64,000 nucleotides of DNA from Pseudomonas sp. Irchel s3f7 (GCF_900187615.1 NZ_FYDO01000008.1:142317-206316); one strand, 5' to 3'; shown: positions 40,808 through 51,764, counted from the first letter of the stretch. The notes: a model not told the origin generated them from the letters alone. Translations and numbers: made by a program.

Positions 40808-41440
<633 letters not shown>

Positions 41441-41607
41441 ACAGCTCTTCCCAAAACCGCTGCAGGGGCTTTACATTGGCACTTGTAGCGCGTTGGAGGG
41501 CTTGGTCAAAAAATCAGCGCTTCCCTAAACGCTGGTGATTTTTTAAACTGTCGAGTCCGCTCGCCCAACCGGGCAGCGCGCATATTGCATTCGCTCCGAG
41601 GAATACC

Positions 41608-41871
41608 ATGGCCCGCGTAACCGTTGAAGACTGCCTAGAACACGTGGAAAACCGCTTTGAGCTGGTCATGCTCTCTACCAAGCGTGCCCGTCAACTGGCC
41701 ACCGGCGGCAAAGAGCCACTGGTCCAGTGGGAAAACGACAAGCCTACCGTTGTAGCCCTGCGTGAAATCGCGGAAGGCCTGATGAGCTACGAGTTCATCG
41801 CCAACGCAGAAATCGTCGAAGACGAACCGCTGTTCGCAGCGTTCGAGGACGAGTCCAACGAGGCCGTCTAA
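41608..41871 (+). CDS. rpoZ: RNA polymerase omega subunit
   Basis: An 87-residue protein, [19 protein letters not shown], with the conserved [15 protein letters not shown] and [13 protein letters not shown] segments. Omega helps assemble beta' and forms part of a ppGpp-binding site in proteobacterial RNA polymerase; its gene sits 57 bp before spoT, the ppGpp hydrolase/synthetase gene. The 167-bp gap after gmk probably contains a promoter, and a CGAGG ribosome binding site precedes the start. Confidence 0.97.
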   Translation: MARVTVEDCLEHVENRFELVMLSTKRARQLATGGKEPLVQWENDKPTVVALREIAEGLMSYEFIANAEIVEDEPLFAAFEDESNEAV

Positions 41872-41928
41872 GCCTATGCCTGGTCGACGTAGCACGGCGC
41901 GGGATTACAGCTTGCGGCAGGAGACATC

Positions 41929-44034
41929 ATGCCGAGCATAGACGCCCTCGCCGATCGCTTATCGACCTACCTCGGCAACGACCAGGTCAATCTGGTCCGC
42001 CGAGCGTATTTCTACGCCGAACAAGCCCACGATGGCCAACGCCGCCGTAGCGGTGAGGCGTACGTCACGCACCCTCTTGCGGTGGCGAATATTCTTGCCG
42101 ACATGCACATGGACCATCAGAGCCTGATGGCTGCGATGCTGCATGACGTGATCGAAGACACCGGTATTGCCAAGGAAGCGCTGCAAGCGCAGTTCGGCGA
42201 AACCGTGGCCGAACTGGTCGACGGGGTCAGCAAACTGACCCAGATGAACTTCGAGACCAAGGCCGAGGCGCAAGCCGAAAACTTCCAGAAAATGGCCATG
42301 GCCATGGCGCGCGACATTCGCGTGATCCTGGTCAAACTGGCCGACCGCCTGCACAACATGCGCACGCTGGAAGTGCTGTCCGGCGAAAAACGCCGGCGCA
42401 TCGCCAAGGAAACCCTGGAAATCTATGCGCCCATCGCCAACCGGCTGGGCATGCACGCCATTCGCATAGAATTCGAAGATCTCGGCTTCAAGGCGATGCA
42501 CCCGATGCGTTCCGCGCGGATCTACCAGGCGGTCAAACGCGCCCGGGGCAACCGCAAGGAAATCGTCAACAAGATCGAAGAATCCCTCAGTCACTGCCTG
42601 GCCATCGATGGCATTCAGGGCGAGGTCAGCGGTCGCCAGAAACACCTCTACGGCATCTACAAGAAAATGCGCGGCAAGCGTCGGGCCTTCAACGAGATCA
42701 TGGACGTCTACGCGTTCCGGATCATCGTCGACAAGGTCGACACCTGCTACCGCGTGTTAGGCGCTGTACATAATTTGTACAAGCCGTTGCCGGGGCGCTT
42801 CAAGGATTACATCGCGATCCCCAAGGCCAACGGCTACCAATCGCTGCACACCACGCTGTTCGGCATGCACGGTGTTCCGATCGAGATCCAGATCCGCACC
42901 CGCGAAATGGAAGAGATGGCCAACAACGGCATCGCCGCTCATTGGCTGTACAAATCCAGCGGTGACGAACAGCCGAAAGGCACTCACGCCCGCGCCCGCC
43001 AGTGGGTCAAAGGCGTGCTGGAAATGCAGCAACGCGCCGGCAATTCGCTGGAATTCATCGAAAGCGTGAAGATCGACCTGTTCCCGGACGAGGTCTATGT
43101 GTTCACGCCCAAGGGCCGGATCATGGAGCTGCCAAAAGGCTCCACCGCGGTCGACTTCGCCTACGCGGTGCACACCGACGTGGGCAACAGCTGCATCGCC
43201 TGCCGGATCAACCGTCGCCTCGCGCCGCTGTCCGAACCGCTGCAAAGCGGCTCCACGGTCGAGATCGTCAGCGCCCCGGGCGCCCGGCCTAACCCGGCCT
43301 GGCTCAACTTCGTGGTCACCGGCAAGGCGCGCACGCACATCCGCCATGCGCTGAAACTGCAACGCCGCTCCGAGTCCATCAGCCTGGGCGAACGCCTGCT
43401 GAACAAGGTCCTCAACGGCTTCGACAGCTCGCTGGAAAAAATCCCGGCCGAGCGCATCAAGGCGATGCTCGCCGAGTACCGTCTGGAGTTGATCGAAGAT
43501 TTGCTCGAAGACATCGGCCTGGGCAATCGCATGGCCTATGTAGTCGCCCGCCGCCTGCTGGGCGAAGGCGAACAGCTGCCAAGTCCGGAAGGCCCGCTGG
43601 CGATCCGTGGCACCGAAGGCCTGGTGCTCAGCTACGCCAAGTGCTGCACGCCGATCCCGGGCGACCCGATTGTCGGTCACCTGTCTGCGGGTAAAGGCAT
43701 GGTGGTGCACCTGGACAACTGCCGTAACATCACCGAAATCCGCCACAACCCGGAAAAATGCATCCAGCTCTCGTGGGCCAAGGATGTCACCGGCGAATTC
43801 AACGTCGAACTGCGCGTCGAACTGGAACACCAGCGCGGCCTGATCGCCCTGCTGGCCAGCAGCGTCAACGCCGCCGATGGCAATATCGAGAAAATCAGCA
43901 TGGACGAACGCGATGGTCGCATCAGCGTGGTCCAACTGGTGGTCAGCGTTCACGACCGTGTGCACCTGGCCCGCGTGATCAAGAAACTGCGCGCCCTGAC
44001 CGGGGTGATCCGCATCACCCGCATGCGCGCTTGA
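41929..44034 (+). CDS. spoT: Bifunctional (p)ppGpp synthetase/hydrolase SpoT
   Basis: A 701-residue long RelA/SpoT homologue. Domains in order: HD hydrolase (about 25-175, with [10 protein letters not shown] and the HD pair in [10 protein letters not shown], so hydrolase is likely active), synthetase (about 215-345, with [13 protein letters not shown] and [17 protein letters not shown]), TGS (about 385-445), helical/zinc-finger region with [17 protein letters not shown], and a C-terminal ACT domain (about 630-701). It sets ppGpp levels in response to carbon and fatty-acid stress. It follows rpoZ and precedes ridA. Confidence 0.97.
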   Translation: MPSIDALADRLSTYLGNDQVNLVRRAYFYAEQAHDGQRRRSGEAYVTHPLAVANILADMHMDHQSLMAAMLHDVIEDTGIAKEALQAQFGETVAELVDGVSKLTQMNFETKAEAQAENFQKMAMAMARDIRVILVKLADRLHNMRTLEVLSGEKRRRIAKETLEIYAPIANRLGMHAIRIEFEDLGFKAMHPMRSARIYQAVKRARGNRKEIVNKIEESLSHCLAIDGIQGEVSGRQKHLYGIYKKMRGKRRAFNEIMDVYAFRIIVDKVDTCYRVLGAVHNLYKPLPGRFKDYIAIPKANGYQSLHTTLFGMHGVPIEIQIRTREMEEMANNGIAAHWLYKSSGDEQPKGTHARARQWVKGVLEMQQRAGNSLEFIESVKIDLFPDEVYVFTPKGRIMELPKGSTAVDFAYAVHTDVGNSCIACRINRRLAPLSEPLQSGSTVEIVSAPGARPNPAWLNFVVTGKARTHIRHALKLQRRSESISLGERLLNKVLNGFDSSLEKIPAERIKAMLAEYRLELIEDLLEDIGLGNRMAYVVARRLLGEGEQLPSPEGPLAIRGTEGLVLSYAKCCTPIPGDPIVGHLSAGKGMVVHLDNCRNITEIRHNPEKCIQLSWAKDVTGEFNVELRVELEHQRGLIALLASSVNAADGNIEKISMDERDGRISVVQLVVSVHDRVHLARVIKKLRALTGVIRITRMRA

Positions 44035-44056
44035 CCCACCCCTTAAGGAGCTATTC

Positions 44057-44437
44057 ATGACCAAGACTGTTATCACCAGCGACAAAGCCCCGGCCGCCAT
44101 CGGCACTTATTCCCAGGCGATCAAGGCTGGCAACACCGTTTACATGTCGGGTCAAATTCCTCTGGACCCAAAAACCATGGAACTGGTTGAAGGCTTCGAA
44201 GCCCAGACCGTCCAGGTGTTCGAGAACCTCAAAGCCGTGGCTGAAGCTGCCGGCGGTTCGTTCAAGGACATCGTCAAACTGAACATCTTCCTCACCGACC
44301 TGAGCCACTTCGCCAAGGTCAACGAGATCATGGGCAAATACTTCGACCAGCCATACCCAGCCCGCGCCGCCATCGGCGTTGCAGCCCTGCCAAAGGGTTC
44401 GCAGGTTGAAATGGATGCCATCCTGGTCATCGAGTAA
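44057..44437 (+). CDS. ridA: RidA family reactive intermediate deaminase
   Basis: A 126-residue canonical RidA. Conserved parts are [23 protein letters not shown] (read [10 protein letters not shown] and [13 protein letters not shown]), the catalytic arginine in [23 protein letters not shown], and the family length of 126-129. It hydrolyses 2-aminoacrylate and similar enamines/imines. It lies 22 bp after spoT with AAGGAGC before its start. It is a better match to archetypal RidA than the paralogue in the dad operon. Confidence 0.94.
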   Translation: MTKTVITSDKAPAAIGTYSQAIKAGNTVYMSGQIPLDPKTMELVEGFEAQTVQVFENLKAVAEAAGGSFKDIVKLNIFLTDLSHFAKVNEIMGKYFDQPYPARAAIGVAALPKGSQVEMDAILVIE

Positions 44438-44505
44438 TGCGTACGGCGCAGCCCAGGGCTGCGCCGACTGCTCTGCTGTAAAGAAAGTCTGAAAGGATTC
44501 CACCC

Positions 44506-45246
44506 ATGCGCAAAGCGCTTGCTCTCTCGCTGCTCGCCCTGTTTTTGGGCGGATGTGCCAGCGACCCTGCCGACCGTGATATCAGCGGTACCTGGATCAA
44601 CCAGGTAGCGATCGACGCTGCATCCAAAGGCGTTCCCCTGCGTGAAGCGCTCCAGGCCTATGGCCCGAACCTGGAATGGGACATCAACACCAAGGCCGGC
44701 CAGGCCCGTTACACCAATGGTTTTGAAAAAGTCGAAGGCCAGTTGCTGGGTGAACAGTCCGGTGTCTGGAAAGTCGACTTTTATGGCAGCTCGGCCAGCG
44801 AACTGAAGCGTGACGGCAAACAACTGAGTCAGTCCGCCAGCGACAACGAGCCCGAACAAGTCTTCGACCGCGCACAGACCCCGGTTCCGGATGGCGCACC
44901 GATGGGTGCCACCTTCGAACGTGCGCTGTATTCAGCCTACATGGGCGGCAGCTGGACCATTGTCAGTGGCCCCGGTGAAGGCGGCACGGTGCAATTCCAG
45001 GCCGACGGCCAGGTGACCGGCCTGCCGGGCAGTGATCGCTATGCGCTGTGCCTGGCTGGCGACTGCGCATCCATGAGCGGCGGCAACGACAACATGTGGC
45101 TGCAACTCAACGGCCAGGGCAATGCCTGGATCTTTGCGCGCAAGGGTAAAGCGCTGGAGATTTTCCAGACGGTGAACACCGCCCAGGCGGACGAAATGCC
45201 TTCGTTCACGACGGGTGATCGCAAGTGGTTGCTGGAAAAGCAGTGA
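44506..45246 (+). CDS. Putative lipoprotein of unknown function
   Basis: A 246-residue protein with a lipoprotein signal, MRKALALSLLALFLGGC (cysteine at 17), followed by SDPADRDISGTWINQ. The mature part looks all-beta, with GSWTIVSGPGEGGTVQFQADGQVTGLPGSDRYALC, DCASMSGGNDNMW and two cysteines near residues 184 and 189, resembling META/DUF306-like or lipocalin-type layouts, but I cannot assign a family. GAAAGGA lies upstream of the ATG. It follows ridA by about 70 bp on the same strand. Confidence 0.75.
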   Translation: MRKALALSLLALFLGGCASDPADRDISGTWINQVAIDAASKGVPLREALQAYGPNLEWDINTKAGQARYTNGFEKVEGQLLGEQSGVWKVDFYGSSASELKRDGKQLSQSASDNEPEQVFDRAQTPVPDGAPMGATFERALYSAYMGGSWTIVSGPGEGGTVQFQADGQVTGLPGSDRYALCLAGDCASMSGGNDNMWLQLNGQGNAWIFARKGKALEIFQTVNTAQADEMPSFTTGDRKWLLEKQ

Positions 45247-45267
45247 TCCGAGCTTGAATTGAGCCCA

Positions 45268-45357
45268 CTGTAGGAGCCGGCTTGCTGGCGAAAGGGTCGT
45301 AACATTCAACATCAATGTTGGTTGTACGCCGCTTTCGCCAGCAAGCCGGCTCCTACA
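45268..45357. repeat. REP-type inverted repeat pair
   Basis: CTGTAGGAGCCGGCTTGCTGGC faces GCCAGCAAGCCGGCTCCTAC. The spacer itself contains a small palindrome (CATTCAACATCAATGTTG). Located between convergent genes. Confidence 0.8.
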
Positions 45358-45377
45358 ATGTGCGGGTTGTCAGGAAA

Positions 45378-46235
45378 TCAGCAACGCCCCTCAAGAATCG
45401 CCGCATACCCCTCGCGAAAACTCGGATACGTCGGCGTCCAGCCCAACGCTTTTGCCCGCGCATTGGTGCATCGCTTGCTTCCCGTACGACGCACGCTGGC
45501 GTCATCGGCCCATTCCGTCACACCCAGATACTCACGCAACCAGCCCACCACATCCGCCAGTGCGGCTGGCGTGTCGTCGACACCAATATAGAAATCGTCC
45601 AGCGCCACGCCACGACGATCCGCCTCCAGCAGGCACGCCATCAATCCTGCGGCGTCGTCGGCGTGGATACGGTTGGCATACAACGGCGGATCGGTTACCA
45701 CGCGATACCCCCGTCGCACCTGTGTCAGCAGCCATTCGCGGCCCGGACCATAAATACCGGTCAAACGTACGATGCTGGACGGGATACCGCTTTTAAGGGC
45801 GACCTGCTCGGCTTCGAGCATCACACGCCCTGAATAACTGCTGGCCACAGCCGGTGAAGTCTCGTCGACCCACTCGCCCTCCTGCTGACCATAGACACTG
45901 CTGCTGGACACGAACAGCAGGCGATTGGGCACCTGCCCGTAGTCGTTCAACCACTCCAGCACATGCTCCAGGCCCTGGACATAGGCCGCACGATAACCGG
46001 CTTCATCGTGATCGGTGGCGGCCGCGCAGTACACCAGGTAGTCGACCGCGCCGATTGGCCAGGTGTCCGGGCAATCCTTGTTGAACAAGTCACCGGCAAC
46101 GCCGATGACCCCCTCGGGCAAGCGTGAAACGTCGCGCCGCAGGCCATGAACTTCCCACCCTGCACTCAGCAGTTGGGTGGCCAGACGACTGCCGACATCA
46201 CCGCAACCGGCGATCAAAACAGAAGGCGCGGACAT
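45378..46235 (-). CDS. NAD(P)-dependent epimerase/dehydratase-like protein (YeeZ type)
   Basis: A 285-residue extended-SDR protein. The nucleotide-binding motif is LIAGCGDVGSRLATQLL (GxxGxxG variant), followed by VDYLVYCAAATD, and RLTGIYGPGREWLL corresponds to the substrate-side motif. The typical YxxxK active site is not obvious: the region FVSSSSVYGQQEGEWVDE has Y but no K four residues later, so it may be an atypical member. Homologues are annotated YeeZ and have no assigned reaction. It is divergent from exbB across 190 bp. Confidence 0.8.
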   Translation of the reverse strand: MSAPSVLIAGCGDVGSRLATQLLSAGWEVHGLRRDVSRLPEGVIGVAGDLFNKDCPDTWPIGAVDYLVYCAAATDHDEAGYRAAYVQGLEHVLEWLNDYGQVPNRLLFVSSSSVYGQQEGEWVDETSPAVASSYSGRVMLEAEQVALKSGIPSSIVRLTGIYGPGREWLLTQVRRGYRVVTDPPLYANRIHADDAAGLMACLLEADRRGVALDDFYIGVDDTPAALADVVGWLREYLGVTEWADDASVRRTGSKRCTNARAKALGWTPTYPSFREGYAAILEGRC

Positions 46236-46330
46236 CAGAAAACTCCCCTAGGAAACGGACAGACTAGCGCCGGCAATAGACGAGCGGCTAGCAATGCAGG
46301 AAAAAAAGATACTCTATTACTTTTGTTAAC

Positions 46331-46353
46331 AAGAATTACTTGCAATAATAAGC
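46331..46353. promoter_or_regulatory. Possible Fur-box-like sequence upstream of exbB
   Basis: AAGAATTACTTGCAATAATA contains Fur-like A/T hexamers (GAATTA, AATAAT) in roughly the Fur spacing and lies about 75 bp before the exbB start. The match to the consensus is partial. Confidence 0.3.
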
Positions 46354-46425
46354 CCCACTTTTGTTCTCGGGCTTTCGAGGTCTGGAAGAACATCATCCGT
46401 TTTTTTCTCTCAGGTCCGGCCCAGC

Positions 46426-47391
46426 ATGACACGCAATCATTTCTCCGCTTCGCCAACCAATCGACCTCGCGCCTGGAGCGCGGTGGCCGCCCTGTTGCTC
46501 AGCCTGATGCTGGCGCCAGTCGCCGCTTTCGCTGATGCTCAGGCGCCCGCCACGCCGGCAGCCGCCTCGGCCCCAATTGCGGCCGATCACGCCTCCCCCG
46601 CCGCGACCGATCCAGCACAAGCCGTACCGGCAGACGCCCTGGGTGAAGACGTGCCGGAAGTCCTCGAAGCCGACAACACCCTGGGCATGGCTCATGACCT
46701 GTCGCCTTGGGGCATGTACCAGAACGCCGACATCATCGTGAAAATCGTGATGATCGGCCTGGCCATCGCTTCGATCATCACCTGGACCATCTGGATCGCC
46801 AAGGGCCTTGAGCTGATGGGCGCCAAGCGTCGCCTGCGCACCGAAATTGTCCACCTGAAAAAAGCCGCCACCCTGAAAGAAGCCAGCGCTACCGCGGCCA
46901 AGGAAGGCACACTTGCCAACCTGTTGGTGCATGACGCCCTGGAAGAAATGCGCCTGTCCGCCAGCAGCCGTGAGAAAGAAGGCATCAAGGAACGCGTCAG
47001 CTTCCGCCTTGAGCGCCTGGTTGCAGCCTGCGGTCGCAACATGAGCAGCGGCACCGGCGTACTCGCCACCATCGGTTCCACCGCGCCGTTTGTCGGCCTG
47101 TTCGGTACCGTGTGGGGCATCATGAACAGCTTCATCGGCATCGCCAAAACCCAGACCACCAACCTCGCCGTCGTGGCCCCCGGCATCGCCGAAGCCCTGC
47201 TGGCCACAGCGTTGGGTCTGGTTGCAGCGATTCCCGCCGTAGTGATCTACAACGTTTTCGCCCGCTCCATCGCCGGTTACAAAGCCCAGGTGTCCGACGC
47301 GTCGGCGCAGGTCCTGCTGCTGGTCAGCCGTGACCTCGACCACCAGCCTGAGCGCAGCAGCTCGCAACCGCACATGGTGAAAGTGGGGTAA
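46426..47391 (+). CDS. exbB: ExbB, TonB-system energy-transducing proton channel subunit
   Basis: A 321-residue member of the MotA/TolQ/ExbB family. It has a signal-like first helix (AAVADAQ end of LMLAPVAAF), an Ala/Pro-rich periplasmic stretch (about 40-85), then three membrane segments near 105-125, 215-240 and 250-275. The conserved GTVWGIMNSFIGIA and VAPGIAEALLATALGLVAAIPAV lie in the channel. The extended N-terminus is common in Pseudomonas ExbB. It is the first gene of exbB-exbD-tonB, which powers outer-membrane siderophore receptors. Confidence 0.93.
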   Translation: MTRNHFSASPTNRPRAWSAVAALLLSLMLAPVAAFADAQAPATPAAASAPIAADHASPAATDPAQAVPADALGEDVPEVLEADNTLGMAHDLSPWGMYQNADIIVKIVMIGLAIASIITWTIWIAKGLELMGAKRRLRTEIVHLKKAATLKEASATAAKEGTLANLLVHDALEEMRLSASSREKEGIKERVSFRLERLVAACGRNMSSGTGVLATIGSTAPFVGLFGTVWGIMNSFIGIAKTQTTNLAVVAPGIAEALLATALGLVAAIPAVVIYNVFARSIAGYKAQVSDASAQVLLLVSRDLDHQPERSSSQPHMVKVG

Positions 47392-47397
47392 TCGGCC

Positions 47398-47826
47398 ATG
47401 GGCCTGCATTTGAAGGAAGGGGCAGACGACGATCTGTCCGAAAACCACGAAATCAACGTTACGCCGTTTATCGACGTAATGCTGGTGCTGTTGATCATCT
47501 TCATGGTGGCGGCCCCGCTGGCCACCGTGGACATCAAGGTCGACCTGCCTGCGTCCACCGCCAAACCGGCGCCACGACCAGAAAAACCGGTGTTCCTCAG
47601 CGTCAAGGCTGACCAGCGCCTGTTCCTCGGCGAAGAAGAAGTGAAGGCCGAAACACTCGGCGCCATCCTCGACGCCAGGACTCAAGGCAAGAAAGACACA
47701 ACGATCTTCTTCCAGGCCGACAAAGGCGTGGATTACGGTGACCTGATGAGCGTGATGGATAACCTGCGCTCCGCCGGTTACCTGAAAGTGGGTCTGGTCG
47801 GACTCGAGACGGCAGCCAAGAAATGA
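47398..47826 (+). CDS. exbD: ExbD, TonB-system channel subunit
   Basis: A 142-residue protein with a short cytoplasmic N-terminus, one membrane helix carrying the essential aspartate (INVTPFIDVMLVLLIIFMV) and a periplasmic domain. It forms the proton channel with ExbB. It begins 6 bp after exbB, and its stop codon lies inside the first codons of tonB. No other features are unusual; length equals the family norm. Confidence 0.95.
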   Translation: MGLHLKEGADDDLSENHEINVTPFIDVMLVLLIIFMVAAPLATVDIKVDLPASTAKPAPRPEKPVFLSVKADQRLFLGEEEVKAETLGAILDARTQGKKDTTIFFQADKGVDYGDLMSVMDNLRSAGYLKVGLVGLETAAKK

Positions 47827-48572
47827 TCACGACGCGCCATAAACTGACGCGTTACAGCGGTAGCCTGGCCGTGGTGCTGGGCGTTCACGCGCTGGCCATC
47901 GCGCTGGCACTGAACTGGTCCGCCCGCCCGCCCATCGAATTGCCTCCCCAGGCAATGATGGTCGAACTGGCCCCCGTTCCTGCCCCGCCACCGCCAGCAC
48001 CGCCGAAAGTCGTCACACCTCCGCAGCCACCGGCTCCGGTTGAAGAACTGCCGATACCGAAGCTCGCCGAAGCGCCGAAAGCTGAAATTGCCGTGCCCAA
48101 GCCCGTCAAACCCAAGCCGAAGCCACAGCCGCCCAAGCCGGTAGAAAAGAAGCCTGAGCCGCCGAAGGAAAAACCGGCCGAAGAGAAACCGGCCGAAACA
48201 CAGCAGACTCAGGCGCCGACGGAAAAATCCGCTCAGCCTGCTCCAGGCCCTTCGCCCGCTCAACTGGCGGCCAAGGCCAGCTGGCAAGGCACGCTGCTGG
48301 CACACTTGCAGAAGTACAAAAAGTACCCTGCCAGTGCACAGGCACGGGGCAAGGAAGGCATGAACCGTCTGCGCTTCGTGGTCGACGGTGAAGGCAATGT
48401 GTTGTCGTTCGAGCTGGTTGGCGCCTCCGGCACCGCGGATCTGGACCGGGCCACCCTGGAAATGATCCGTCGCGCCCAACCGCTGCCCAAGCCGCCGGCC
48501 GACATGTTGACCAACGGCTCCATCGAAATCGTTGCACCGTTTGTTTATTCGCTGGAAAAACGCCGGCGGTAA
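47823..48572 (+). CDS. tonB: TonB energy transducer
   Basis: A 249-residue protein anchored by an N-terminal membrane helix (SLAVVLGVHALAIALAL, with the conserved SLxxH-type face), a long periplasmic Pro/Lys/Glu-rich linker (about 40-150) and a C-terminal TonB domain (LLAHLQKYKKYPASAQARGKEG, then VVDGEGNVLSFELVGASG and IEIVAPFVYSL). It passes proton-motive force from ExbB-ExbD to outer-membrane receptors. ATG overlaps the exbD stop by 4 bp, giving translational coupling. Confidence 0.95.
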   Translation: MITTRHKLTRYSGSLAVVLGVHALAIALALNWSARPPIELPPQAMMVELAPVPAPPPPAPPKVVTPPQPPAPVEELPIPKLAEAPKAEIAVPKPVKPKPKPQPPKPVEKKPEPPKEKPAEEKPAETQQTQAPTEKSAQPAPGPSPAQLAAKASWQGTLLAHLQKYKKYPASAQARGKEGMNRLRFVVDGEGNVLSFELVGASGTADLDRATLEMIRRAQPLPKPPADMLTNGSIEIVAPFVYSLEKRRR

Positions 48573-48587
48573 ACACCGCTGAACCGC

Positions 48588-48683
48588 TGTAGGAGCTTGC
48601 TCGCGAATGAAGGCGAACTATTACGCTTGAAGCCTGACACCCCACGGTGATCTCAGGTTTTTCGCGAGCAAGCTTGCTCCTAC
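48588..48683. repeat. REP-type inverted repeat pair
   Basis: CTGTAGGAGCTTGCTCGCGAA faces TTCGCGAGCAAGCTTGCTCCTAC across about 50 bp, between tonB and oxyR. Confidence 0.75.
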
Positions 48684-48749
48684 GTCTGATAACGTGCGTC
48701 TATCGATTGCAGCCGTTATGCTTGGCCCGCAACTTCATGGACGCTTGCT

Positions 48750-49679
48750 ATGACCCTCACAGAATTACGCTACATCGTTACTCTCGCCCAAGAGCAGCAT
48801 TTCGGCCACGCGGCCGAGCGTTGCCACGTCAGCCAGCCAACCCTGTCGGTGGGCGTGAAAAAGCTTGAAGACGAACTCGGTGTGCTGATTTTCGAGCGCA
48901 GCAAAAGCGCCGTGCGCCTGACCCCGGTCGGTGAAGGCATCGTGGCCCAGGCGCAAAAAGTGCTGGAGCAGGCCCAAGGCATCCGCGAACTGGCTCAGGC
49001 CGGCAAGAACCAGCTGACCGCCCCGCTGAAAGTCGGCGCAATCTATACCGTCGGCCCGTACCTGTTCCCGCATCTGATTCCACAACTGCACCGGGTCGCC
49101 CCGCAGATGCCGTTGTACATCGAAGAAAACTTTACCCACGTGTTGCGCGACAAACTGCGCAACGGCGAACTCGACGCGATCATCATCGCCTTGCCGTTCA
49201 ATGAAGCCGACGTGTTGACCTTGCAGCTCTACGACGAACCGTTCTACGTGCTGATGCCAGCCCAACACCCGTGGACACAAAAGGAATCCATCGACGCCAG
49301 CCTGCTCAACGACAAGAGCCTGCTTTTGCTCGGCGAAGGTCACTGTTTCCGCGATCAGGTGCTCGAAGCCTGCCCGACCCTGGCCAAGGGCCACGACGGC
49401 GCCAAACACACCACCGTGGAATCCAGCTCCCTGGAAACCATTCGCCACATGGTCGCGTCCGGTCTCGGCATCTCGATCCTGCCGTTGTCGGCAGTCGACA
49501 GCCATCACTACGCCCCCGGCGTGATCGAAGTGCGCCCACTCTCGGCACCGGTGCCGTTCCGCACCGTAGCGATTGCCTGGCGTGCGAGCTTCCCGCGTCC
49601 GAAGGCGATTGAAATCCTTGCTGACTCCATTCGCCTGTGTTCGGTGGCCAAGCCAGCGGCACAGGTCGCTGCGGGCTAA
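48750..49679 (+). CDS. oxyR: Hydrogen peroxide-sensing regulator OxyR
   Basis: A 309-residue LysR-family regulator starting MTLTELRYIVTLAQEQHFGH, with the DNA-recognition helix around VSQPTLSVGVKKLE. The two redox cysteines fall exactly at C199 and C208 (GHCFRDQVLEACP), the disulfide pair known from OxyR. When oxidised it activates catalase and alkyl hydroperoxide reductase genes. recG starts 9 bp downstream, a linkage conserved in Pseudomonas. Confidence 0.97.
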   Translation: MTLTELRYIVTLAQEQHFGHAAERCHVSQPTLSVGVKKLEDELGVLIFERSKSAVRLTPVGEGIVAQAQKVLEQAQGIRELAQAGKNQLTAPLKVGAIYTVGPYLFPHLIPQLHRVAPQMPLYIEENFTHVLRDKLRNGELDAIIIALPFNEADVLTLQLYDEPFYVLMPAQHPWTQKESIDASLLNDKSLLLLGEGHCFRDQVLEACPTLAKGHDGAKHTTVESSSLETIRHMVASGLGISILPLSAVDSHHYAPGVIEVRPLSAPVPFRTVAIAWRASFPRPKAIEILADSIRLCSVAKPAAQVAAG

Positions 49680-49688
49680 GCAGCGGTC

Positions 49689-51764
49689 ATGAGCGAGTTG
49701 TCGCAAGTGTCGGTGACGGCACTCAAGGGTGTCGGCGATGCCATGGCCGAGAAACTGGCCAAGGTCGGCCTGGAGAACCTCCAGGACGTACTGTTTCATC
49801 TGCCGCTGCGTTATCAGGATCGCACTCGCGTGGTGCCGATCGGCCATTTGCGGCCGGGGCAGGACGCCGTGATCGAAGGCACCGTCAGCGGTGCCGATGT
49901 CGTCATGGGCCGTCGTCGCAGCCTCGTGGTTCGGCTGCAGGATGGCACCGGTGGGCTCAGCCTGCGCTTCTACCATTTCAGCAACGCGCAGAAAGAAGGC
50001 CTGAAACGCGGCACGCGGGTTCGCTGCTACGGCGAGGCCCGGCCCGGCGCTTCGGGGCTGGAGATCTACCACCCGGAATACCGCGCCATCACCGGCGACG
50101 AACCGCCGCCCGTGGATGAAACACTGACCCCGGTCTACCCGCTGACCGAGGGCCTGACCCAACAACGCCTGCGCCAGCTGTGCATGCAGACCCTCACCCT
50201 GCTCGGCCCAAGCAGCCTGCCCGACTGGCTGCCCAAGGAGCTGGCCCGGGACTATCAATTGGCGCCACTGGCCGACGCGATCCGCTACCTGCACAACCCG
50301 CCCGCCGATGCCGACGTCGATGAACTGGCCCTCGGGCATCACTGGGCGCAACACCGCCTGGCGTTCGAGGAACTGCTGACCCATCAACTGTCGCAGCAGC
50401 GCCTGCGCGAAAGCATGCGTTCCCTGCGCGCGCCCGCCATGCCGAAAGCCACGCGGCTACCGGCCAAATACCTGGCCAACCTCGGTTTCAGTCCGACCGG
50501 CGCCCAGCATCGGGTCGGCAACGAAATCGCCTACGACCTGAGCCAGCACGAGCCCATGCTGCGGTTGATTCAAGGTGACGTAGGCGCGGGTAAAACCGTG
50601 GTCGCCGCCCTCGCCGCGCTTCAGGCTTTGGAGGCCGGCTATCAAGTCGCATTGATGGCGCCCACCGAGATCCTCGCCGAGCAGCACTTCATCACCTTCA
50701 AGCGTTGGCTCGAACCGCTGGGTATCGAAGTCGCATGGCTGGCCGGCAAGCTCAAGGGCAAGAACCGCGTCGCCGCGCTGGAGCAAATCGCCAGCGGCAC
50801 GCCGATGGTGGTCGGCACCCACGCACTGTTCCAGGACGAAGTGCAGTTCAAGAACCTGGCACTGGTGATCATCGACGAGCAGCATCGTTTCGGCGTGCAA
50901 CAGCGCTTGGCACTGCGGCAAAAAGGCGTCGGCGGACGTATGTGTCCGCACCAGTTGATCATGACCGCCACCCCGATCCCGCGTACGCTGGCGATGAGCG
51001 CCTACGCCGATCTCGACACCTCGATCCTCGACGAATTGCCGCCCGGCCGGACCCCCGTCAACACCGTGCTGATCACCGACACCCGGCGTGTCGAAGTCAT
51101 CGAGCGGGTGCGCAGCGCGTGTGCCGAAGGGCGTCAGGCCTATTGGGTGTGCACGCTGATTGAAGAGTCCGAAGAGCTGACCTGCCAGGCAGCGGAAACC
51201 ACTTACGAAGACCTGACTGCCGCCCTCGGCGAGCTGAAAGTCGGGCTGATCCACGGCCGCATGAAGCCTGTGGAAAAAGCCGCCGTGATGGCCGAATTCA
51301 AGGCCGGCAACCTGCAACTGCTGGTGGCAACCACCGTGATCGAAGTCGGCGTGGACGTGCCCAACGCCAGCCTGATGATCATCGAAAACCCCGAGCGCCT
51401 GGGTCTGGCGCAGCTGCACCAGTTGCGCGGCCGTGTCGGTCGGGGCAGTGCAGCCAGCCATTGCGTGCTGCTCTACCATCCGCCGCTGTCGCAGATCGGC
51501 CGTCAGCGCTTGGGCATCATGCGCGAAACCAACGACGGTTTTGTCATCGCCGAAAAAGACCTCGAACTGCGCGGCCCCGGTGAAATGCTCGGCACACGGC
51601 AAACCGGTCTGCTGCAATTCAAAGTCGCCGACCTGATGCGTGACGCCGACTTGCTGCCCGCCGTGCGCGACGCTGCCCAAGCCTTGCTGGAGCGCTGGCC
51701 GGACCACGTCAGCCCGCTACTTGACCGCTGGTTGCGCCATGGGCAGCAATACGGTCAAGTGTGA
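49689..51764 (+). CDS. recG: ATP-dependent DNA helicase RecG
   Basis: A 691-residue superfamily 2 helicase/translocase that reverses stalled forks and processes branched DNA. The N-terminal wedge (OB-fold) domain (about 50-170) is followed by helicase motifs: GDVGAGKTVVAALAA (Walker A), IIDEQHRFGV (II, DEQH), MTATPIPRTLAM (III) and GLAQLHQLRGRVGRG (VI). Length fits E. coli RecG (693). It is probably transcribed with oxyR. Confidence 0.96.
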   Translation: MSELSQVSVTALKGVGDAMAEKLAKVGLENLQDVLFHLPLRYQDRTRVVPIGHLRPGQDAVIEGTVSGADVVMGRRRSLVVRLQDGTGGLSLRFYHFSNAQKEGLKRGTRVRCYGEARPGASGLEIYHPEYRAITGDEPPPVDETLTPVYPLTEGLTQQRLRQLCMQTLTLLGPSSLPDWLPKELARDYQLAPLADAIRYLHNPPADADVDELALGHHWAQHRLAFEELLTHQLSQQRLRESMRSLRAPAMPKATRLPAKYLANLGFSPTGAQHRVGNEIAYDLSQHEPMLRLIQGDVGAGKTVVAALAALQALEAGYQVALMAPTEILAEQHFITFKRWLEPLGIEVAWLAGKLKGKNRVAALEQIASGTPMVVGTHALFQDEVQFKNLALVIIDEQHRFGVQQRLALRQKGVGGRMCPHQLIMTATPIPRTLAMSAYADLDTSILDELPPGRTPVNTVLITDTRRVEVIERVRSACAEGRQAYWVCTLIEESEELTCQAAETTYEDLTAALGELKVGLIHGRMKPVEKAAVMAEFKAGNLQLLVATTVIEVGVDVPNASLMIIENPERLGLAQLHQLRGRVGRGSAASHCVLLYHPPLSQIGRQRLGIMRETNDGFVIAEKDLELRGPGEMLGTRQTGLLQFKVADLMRDADLLPAVRDAAQALLERWPDHVSPLLDRWLRHGQQYGQV

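Noticed and set aside
46393..47685. 430-codon open frame on the - strand
   Set aside because: It is the complement of exbB and exbD, which are certain from family motifs and operon order.
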